The notes under the pieces: generated by a model
What the model saw: only the letters and a program-made list of their open reading frames with translations
The model's database searches: none
Told to the model about the DNA's origin: nothing
Translations under genes and position numbers: made by a program
Source: Auricularia sp. M13
Lineage: Eukaryota; Basidiomycota; Agaricomycetes; Auriculariales; Auriculariaceae
DNA length: 64,000 nt
NCBI GenBank assembly: GCA_037042915.1
Contig: CM073197.1
Location: 1,426,001 to 1,490,000, forward strand
Reading direction: 5' to 3'
Shown here: positions 57,307 through 64,000 of the stretch, piece by piece
Position numbering within the stretch: position 1 is the stretch's first letter
Layout of the letters: each line of letters opens with the position of its first letter

Positions 57307-58691
57307 CTACTGCTCCTCCTCCGCGTCGCCAATGCCGCCGGGCAGGATGGCAAACTGGCCCTCGCTCTCGGGCAGACAGGGCGAGTCATAAATGCGGCAT
57401 ATGCGCGTGTTGCCACGTCCCTTCTTCAATTGTAGTCTGCGCACGCCATCGTCAGTCACATGTCGGCCGAAGGGCCACGCCCGCTTACCTCGTTGTGGAC
57501 GCGTGAGCGAGGATGTTGCCGCCAATAGGCTTCTTGTCGTTGCCCGCAAACATGCCCGCACCCGCCGCGTCCGGGGAGGACATGACCTGGTTCGTAATAA
57601 CGACCGCGATGCCGTACTGCGGGACCTGTCAACGACGCCCACGCCCACGGCAGATTCAGCAGGCGTACCTCGTCCGCCAGCCGCATGAGCGTGCGCAGGA
57701 ATCGGCCAAGATGGTTCTGTCGGGCAGACAGCTCGCCGCGGCCGCTGAAGTCTGTCCGGTAGAGCGCCGTAGCCGAGTCCACAATGAGCAGTGCGAATCT
57801 GTGTGGCATGAGATCACGTGACACACGCGCTGTCGCGTCAACACGCACCGCGACTCGGCCATGAGCGCGCTCGCCGCGATGAGCAGTTGGTTCTGGTGGT
57901 CCGCGTTGTAGGCGCGTGCGTACGCGACATTGTCCAGCACCTCCTCGCCGTTCAGGCCGTAGCGTTCTGCGACGGCGAGTAACCGCACGGGACGGAATGT
58001 GCCTTCGGTGTCAATGTACATGCACTTGCCCTCTCCGCCGCCCATAGATATCGGCAGCTGGGGGTCGATATTAGGATGCACAATCCACGCAAGCTGGTCG
58101 TGGGCGCACCTGACAAGTGACAGCGAGGTATGGCAGATTTGCGATTTGCCCGTTCTGAACTCGCCAAAAAGCTCTGTAATCGCGCCGGTCTCAATGCCAC
58201 CTGCAATAAAAACGCGTTATGGAGGGCAGGAATGCGAGTGCGGCGGTGCGCACCACCCAGGAGCGTGTCCAACTGCTTGGAGCCGGTCGTGATGCAGACG
58301 AGCTCTGACCGCCTGGCGTGTACTTCAGTCGCGCTCTGGAAACCGAGTGGGATAATCTTCTGGGCTGAAAAGGTTCTGTTAGCTGGGCGGCGCGCGCGTC
58401 AGCTGGGAGCTCGGCACCTTCAGCTATGATCTTGTCGGCCTTTGCTTCAGAAATGCCCTTGATGGCAATGAGCACTTTCTTGGGCGTGTAGGCCACGCTC
58501 TCGACGGTATGCAGGCCCGCGTCGCTGAGCTTCTTGATGTCCTGGGGCGTGATGCCGGCCTCCTGCTTGGTCTGTCAGCACCACCACAGGCGCACTGGTC
58601 GTGTAGCACGCGCCTGGAGTTTGGAAACGAGCATAGGGCCCTGCACAAACGACTCATCGCCCTCAATTTGTTGCTCATCGGGTTGCGACAT
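57307..58691 (-). CDS. RAD51: RAD51 recombinase
   Basis: Strand-exchange ATPase of homologous recombination. Starts [20 protein letters not shown] (58691); the N-terminal HhH region is [20 protein letters not shown] and [13 protein letters not shown]. Then [35 protein letters not shown] (Walker A), [59 protein letters not shown] (Walker B) and [19 protein letters not shown]. The C-terminus ends [17 protein letters not shown]. About seven short introns; frame holds at all junctions I traced. Tail to tail with SER3, 196 bases apart. Confidence 0.93.
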
Positions 58692-58818
58692 GCTGCTGTT
58701 GTGGGGGATGTGGCGGGGAGGACGCAGAAGAGAAAGGAGAGGCCGAGCGGACCCCGAAATCGCGCCTCTGTACATGTGCTCCCGGTGCCAAATGAGCCAG
58801 AAACCAAATAATCTATTG

Positions 58819-59896
58819 CTATATAGAGGCCACCGCAGCAGAAGACGACCTAAACTCCTCTGAACCAGCTCCCAGGGGCGGCAGTGCGAAGGGGACTGGT
58901 GCCTTGAAGAAGGCGGACGGATGATACTTGGTTTCGAGGTATTCGGCAGCCTCGACATCCACGAACAGTCGGTCCCACCTCAGAATCTCATGCACATTCA
59001 GGTCCTCGACCTTGATTGTGTGGAAACCCTTCAGGTTGCTCGACACCCGTTCAAGGCGCTCCACGACCTCGTCCCCGCAGCCCGTGACGAACAGGCAAGG
59101 ACCCCAGGAAAGCTCCTCGATGCGCTTTTTGAACTCGGCAGTCTTGACGCCGGGCCACCGCAGCGACTCGACGACCGCAAAGCTGCGCTCCTTCACACGG
59201 GCGCTGAGCGCGATGCGCATGCCCATCGCCCGCACCTTGCGCGGGAGCTTCGTCGCAAAATCGCGCGGCCGCGGGCCAAACGCGACACCACCGCCCCGCA
59301 GCATGGGCGACTGCCCGTCGCCAAGTCGCGCCTTGCCCGTGCCCTTCTGCGGCCGGATTTTGCGCCCGGAGCCGCGCACCTCGCCGCGCGTCTTCGTGTT
59401 CGCCGAGCCCTGGCGCAGACAGTCGAGATGGTGCACGACGCAGAGATGCAGGATGTCGCGGCGGATGGGTTGTTGGAACACATCTGGCGAAAGAGCAACC
59501 ACCTGCGCCTTGGGTTGCGCGTCTGCCGGGGGCGGCAGTAAATGCGAGAGCTCAATGTAGACCGGCTCGCGAGGCAGAGGCACAGCTACCCAGTTATTAG
59601 CCAGGCGTTCAGACTAACGAGACTGTCTAGGCATGCCTTTGATCACGACCCCCTTGGAAGCTTTGGAGGCTTTGACGGGCTTCGGTTTTGCCTGCTGTGA
59701 CGTGCTGGGCACAGACTTCGGCGCGGCCCTTGGTGCAGCCTTCGTCTGCTTCGGGATCGCGCGAGTGCGGACGCCGCGCACGAATGTCTGACTAGAGAGC
59801 TGGCTTAGGCATGGTTTGCCCTATGAGACCATGAGTTGACAAATTGAACAAGTTCGAAATGGTGCTGACCGTCGCGCGAGTGGCGAGCCGGAACAT
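58819..59896 (-). CDS. YML6: Mitochondrial large-subunit ribosomal protein uL4m
   Basis: Starts MFRLATRAT (59896), with an intron 59869-59821 after the ninth codon, then GKPCLSQLSSQTFVRGVRTR: a basic, acid-poor mitochondrial presequence. After a second intron (about 59627-59590) the mature domain reads DILHLCVVHHLDCLRQGSAN, TKTRGEVRGSGRKIRPQKG, RLGDGQSPMLRGGGVAFGPR, PRDFATKLPRKVRAMGMRIA, the conserved Arg/Gly-rich loop of uL4, and ends EEFRSSSAAVASI. It is a homologue of yeast Yml6/MrpL4. The first exon is only 28 nt or so and would be missed by a simple ORF call. It lies 127 bases downstream of the RAD51 start on the same strand. Confidence 0.88.
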
Positions 59897-60295
59897 GGAA
59901 AAGTCGCGTCTCGCAACTCCGCTCGCATGCCCATTCGTAACCCCCGGGCAACCATAGGTGGCAGTAGAAAAACTTTCGGGTCATTCACCACCGTATTCCC
60001 TCGCGTAAGAAGATTCCTGAAAATGAGAACTGCAATGCTGCAGAGCTCGACACAAGTCCGGGTCAAGACTATGTGGCTTCCTGCGACGAATTTTGATCAC
60101 ATAGAAGGAAAATCGTCTTCAATAGGCATTATTAGCCCAGTTTAATGCATTGCTGAAATGTCGAGTGAAACCAAGAAATCGCGTGTCGAACTATACAGCG
60201 AAACCTAATGTCGGTTGATTCCGCTGAGTTAGAATCCGCACTTTCCTCCTCCTCAAGACCCTCCCGCCCACAGTCCTCGCCAGCACCGAGGCAAA
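59897..60295. promoter_or_regulatory. Divergent promoter, mitochondrial uL4m / cytosolic uS9
   Basis: 399 bases between divergent ribosomal protein genes of mitochondrion and cytosol. A pyrimidine-rich tract (about 60240-60290) lies directly before the uS9 start, typical of highly expressed ribosomal protein leaders. No recognised factor site can be asserted by eye. Confidence 0.45.
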
Positions 60296-60849
60296 ATGTC
60301 GTCGAACGCCGTCCAGACATTCGGTAAGAAGAAGGTGCGTCGCTATTCCTGCTGTTAAATTGCTGGATCCCCACTAAATTTCTCTCGTATTTCTATCTTG
60401 TAGACCGCGACCGCCGTAGCGCACGCCACCGCCGGCCGCGGGCTCATCCGCATCAACGGCTCGCCCATTGGCCTCGTGCAGCCCGAGATCCTGCGCTACA
60501 AGGTGTACGAGCCCGTGCTCGTCGTCGGCGAGGACAAGTTCTCCACGATCGACATCCGCGTCCGCGTCAAGGGCGGTGGCCACACGTCGCAGGTCTACGC
60601 CATCCGCCAGGCCATCGCGCGCGCCCTCGTTGCCTACTTTGCCAAGTTCTACGACGCCTACAACGCGCTCGAGATCAAGAAGCAGCTCGTCGCGTACGAC
60701 CGTACACTGCTCATCGCCGACCCCAGACGGATGGAGCCCAAGAAGTTCGGTGGTGGAGGTGCCCGTGCCCGCAGGCAAAAGAGGTGTGCTGCCTGTTCTA
60801 GATTTGCTCGCCGGCTCGTGCTTATGACGATCTCCCCAGTTACCGTTAA
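60296..60849 (+). CDS. RPS16: 40S ribosomal protein uS9 (S16)
   Basis: Exons 60296-60334, 60404-60783 and 60840-60849 give 142 residues, the family's length. Reads [93 protein letters not shown] and ends ARARRQKSYR, where SYR and the stop lie in a third exon of 10 nt after intron 60784-60839. The C-terminal Arg of uS9 touches the P-site tRNA, so this tiny last exon matters. Without it the frame would run on with unrelated sequence. Confidence 0.93.
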
Positions 60850-61020
60850 TGGCTGGCTTGCTCTGGCTTTGGTGGCTCGGAGGACTCGTGTGGTCTGCCT
60901 TCTCACAAAATATGTAACATGGTCGCTTATGCCAATGCCATCCATGCATCTGCTCTTAACGCGACCGCATAATGATACAAGTCAGGAGCAGTTTACATAC
61001 AGTTAGGGAATGTCGTCAAG

Positions 61021-63897
61021 TTAGAGTACAGTGTCAACTACAAGAGTGTCCGCCGACGACGTGCGCTGCTTCTGATTTCGCGTCGCCCAGTCAGTCGCCT
61101 CTGACGTCCGCTTCAGAGGCGTGGTGGAAGGAGCTTCGTCGAGACGTGCGATACGGCGGTCGATAAAGCTCCGGTGCAAATCATAGAATGCCGCCCAACT
61201 CGATGCGAGGTCGCACGCCTGGCTTGAATCCTGTGGTCGAAATAAGCGACTACTGGACGCCCACTCTACGCACGGGTCAGCTTACCTTGTCCAAAGCCTC
61301 CAGCGCATAATTGTCAGCAAGGCCTTGTGCCCTCGCATCGTGCAAATATATTGCGAGGCGTGTTGCTCGCTGGTCAAAGTCTGCGCCTTCCTTGCGAGAA
61401 GGCGCGCGGCTCGCTGTGGGGCCTTTGTTCACGCTCTCGGCGCGAGAATATTGCGATCGCTCCCGCAACACCTGAGCTCGAACATTGTCGTAGTGGTCCT
61501 TATAATATCTACTCGAGATGAGCGCAGCCCAATTATCCCGCAACTCCATACCTCTTGATAAACGAAGCATAAGATTGCTCGCTATGGTGAGGTGCCTGCA
61601 GCACTAAGGTCAACACACAGTGCTTTCGAGTACATGAGGACGGGCTACCTTCTGGTGGAGATACCTGTGGATTTGATTCGCTGGAGTGTCTGGATTGCGT
61701 CGTAGCACGACGTAGTGCATTTGCAGAATCCATTTTCGTTCGCTGGGCGTGTACGCCACCTTGCCGTTGGTGCTCCTTACAGCTTGCGTAGGAGGGGGAG
61801 GAGTATTGATGAGGTTCCGATACAAAGCGGGGTCGTCTTCCGCGACGACGTCTTCTTGTGCTTGGGGTCGGGCCTTAGTCGCCGAGGTGGATGGTTGCGA
61901 TGATTTGAGAGTTAGTTTCAGGGCGACACCCGCAGGCGCGTTCATCGACTTGCTCGCTTTGAGGCGGAGTGCGTTGAGGTCGTCCACATATTTCCTGCGA
62001 GGAAATGAGTATCGGACAGAGGTACTTCAGACCTTATAGGTAGGTCGTCCCGACTTACTTGGACACAAAATACTTCCAGGAAGTCTCGGGGTGATGAGGC
62101 GCCTGCGCGAGAGGTCATTGGAACATCCAGAGTGCATCCTGGAATGTACATGCCTCTTCGGCAATGCACCTCGCCAACTCAGCGTCCGACATTCTGGGGT
62201 CCTCAAGAAGAAGCTTCTTGGCGAGCTTGAAAGCAAATTCCCGATCCTCGTCCGTGAAGCGATTGCCAGTGCCACCGCCCACCACAGTCGACGGCGGAGT
62301 GGGCGAGCGAGCCTGGGTTCTCTGCGAGTACCGGTTCTCTCGCGGAGTCGACGGTGTCCGCGGTTCCTCTTTCTTGACTCTCGACGACTGCGACTTGGAG
62401 GCTGCGATGGCGTCGTCTCGGAGCCTTCTGCATTCCGCTGAGAATTTCCTGCAGAAACCTGAATATAGCGCAAGAACCATGAGTTCTGAACGCACCGGCC
62501 GATATGAGAGGCCCATGATGCTGATGTATGGTGAGGCGCCTGGTAACAAGGTAAGGGGAGGGAAATTCCACATGTAGCAGACTTCCACGAACCTTTCGCG
62601 CGAGGTATTGATCGCGTCCATGGTCCGATATGTGCGGGTCGCGATGCAGAAGCCATTTGTATGCCTGAAGCGCAAACCGATTATCGTCGGCAGTGAACAG
62701 ATTCCCCCTGCCGGCAGCAATGATCTCGGTGGAAGGTTCAGGTTCCCGTGACATGTCCTGGTTTAGTGTATAAGAAAATGCCAATGTCGGGGTTGAAGGC
62801 GCTCTGGTGGACGTCTTCGGTGGCTTCGGGGTGCTCGGGCCAGCAACGGGGCTTTCGGTGCAGGCTTGGTCGTGGATGCGGATTTTAACAACTTTGCCGG
62901 GCTCGACGAAGGCGTTGTGGTGGTGCCAGCCATTGACTGCTTGCGCGCCGATGGGATAGCAGATGCCGGAGTGGGTACAGATTCAACGAAGGGCTTCCAA
63001 TCCACGAGACGATTTTCCCTGTCACATGCGTCAAGCCAGGTCGACTGAATAGCAGGCTTTCCAGCGGGCAGCTGCGTAATTAAGATATCAAAGTCTGCGA
63101 TGCTGGCGGACAAGATGCAGTAATCTGCTTCGGCCATGTCGAATGTGGTCTGCCCTCCGTGTTTCTGGCGCAGGGTTTCAGCCTCGGATGATCAGGCATA
63201 AAGGATGTGCGCACCTTGACGAGGCGTATGAGCGCCATGCGGTTCACGAAGCGCATCTGAATGAAGAATTTGCAGGGCTCCCCGTCTGGGCGCTGGAAGA
63301 TTGGGCGGCGGCTTTGTGACTGCGGCGGCGGCGAGGGCGAGAGCGAGAGACTGCTGTCGCGGTCGATGGCAATGTGCAGAGGAGACGAAGTCAGGGATCT
63401 GCTTGCAAGATGCGGTTAGGGGCCCGGGTCGGTATTAACGCAGGGGTTTGTGCTCGCCTGGAAGCTCGCGCCTCCTCGAGCGCGTTGTCTTGGATGAAGT
63501 GCACGTCGTCCTCGTGCTCGGCGTCAATGCTGTCGATCTTGTCGTTCCAGATATACTGGTCCATAGGCGGCGCGAAGCCCTCGCGCACGGCCGCCCACGC
63601 CCACGCGCTGTCGACGAGGCCTTTCTTGGAGCCCCATTCTTCCGCGAGACGTTTGATCTGGCTGGGGTTGGAAGGATTAACGAGAAGGATACGCGCGTCG
63701 GCTATCTTGGTGACGATGCGAGCACCGTGTTCCTGCGTCGGTGGTTAGCGGGGACGCGGTTGGGCGACCGGGAGACTGTGGCTTGCCTTCATTGCATTTC
63801 GTAGTCTGGGGAAGTCCTCGACGGTCATGTCAATGTAAATCGCAAGTGGCGTGTCGTTTCCATCGTCCTCGATGAAGATTTGCGGCGTGCTCGACAT
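61021..63897 (-). CDS. Rap1-like protein with BRCT region and three Myb-type repeats
   Basis: Starts MSSTPQIFIEDDGNDTPLAI (63897). The N-terminal half has two BRCT-like segments: HGARIVTKIADARILLVNPS...VDSAWAWAAVREG and HGGQTTFDMAEADYCILSAS...STWLDACDRENRLVDWKPF. Three Myb repeats follow: NLFTADDNRFALQAYKWLL, NRFTDEDREFAFKLAKKLLL and VAYTPSERKWILQMHYVVL, each interrupted by an intron just before APHH. The plan fits the telomere protein Rap1 (BRCT, Myb), though the Myb triplet is unusual. Three introns need GC donors (63733-63786, 63402-63457, 62103-62153). Near 62847-62851 one base appears missing in a C run (KAP then VAGPSTPKPP). The last exon ends TLVVDTVL before TAA at 61021. The true start could lie beyond the window edge, and telomere binding is inferred. 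Confidence 0.7.
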
Positions 63898-64000
63898 TGC
63901 GGGTGTGGACGCGATTGCGAAGAGCCAACCTGTGGCAGCGGTATCTTCCGGCGCAATTGGCAGAAGACAAGCGGAAGCCACGTGCATGGACCCTTTGGGC

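Noticed and set aside
58921-59560. Long plus-strand open frames of 206 and 210 codons
   Set aside because: They are antisense shadows of the GC-rich uL4m exon, with no family resemblance.

Overview
The window is nuclear DNA of a filamentous basidiomycete, most likely an Agaricomycete. Genes are dense, on both strands, and cut by many introns of about 45-60 nt. The content is fungal throughout (Cas1-type acetyltransferase, GH55 beta-glucanase, Cut8/Sts1, YHM2 carrier, eL39, RAD51). I saw no prokaryotic operon, CRISPR array, rRNA or tRNA gene, and no intact or relic transposon. A species cannot be named from sequence alone.

Layout. 0-5.4 kb: citrate/oxoglutarate carrier YHM2 (-), a PRISE-type short-chain reductase (-) and a second mitochondrial carrier (+). 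5.4-6.5 kb: a spliced non-coding host gene (-) whose introns carry box C/D snoRNAs, three with the same guide (predicted target: 18S rRNA at the yeast Am796 position) and a fourth diverged. It is head to head with the proteasome tether Cut8/Sts1. 8.3-20.5 kb: a helical-repeat protein, a secreted GH55 glucanase, a rhomboid protease, a Cas1-like O-acetyltransferase and an HNH-type protein, all (+). 21-26.4 kb: eL39 (+), a small secreted protein (-), a dienelactone-hydrolase/SnoaL-like fusion (-) and SKI8 (+). 26.7-33.6 kb: VPS41 (-) and a large coiled-coil, proline-rich protein (+). 33.7-50.3 kb: two ABCC transporters pointing away from each other, enclosing a SAC1 phosphoinositide phosphatase (+) and a methyltransferase (-). 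50.5-55.5 kb: two tandem DUF7053-like genes, a decayed copy of the 3' part of MAD1, and MAD1 itself (-). 55.6-64 kb: phosphoglycerate dehydrogenase SER3 (+), RAD51 (-), mitochondrial uL4m (-), uS9 (+) and a BRCT/three-Myb Rap1-like protein (-).

Most genes are core-cell functions (mitochondrial transport, translation, vesicle traffic, spindle checkpoint, recombination, telomere) rather than one pathway; the clearest accessory parts are the secreted enzymes and the ABCC block. Three patterns run across the window: an unusual number of GC-AG introns (eight that are needed for frame); three very small internal exons (6, 7 and 13 nt); and about eight places where a conserved gene loses frame by exactly one missing base, mostly beside a short homopolymer, which looks more like consensus error than gene decay.

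Exon borders were derived by hand from splice consensus, reading frame and remembered family sequences. They are not transcript-supported.
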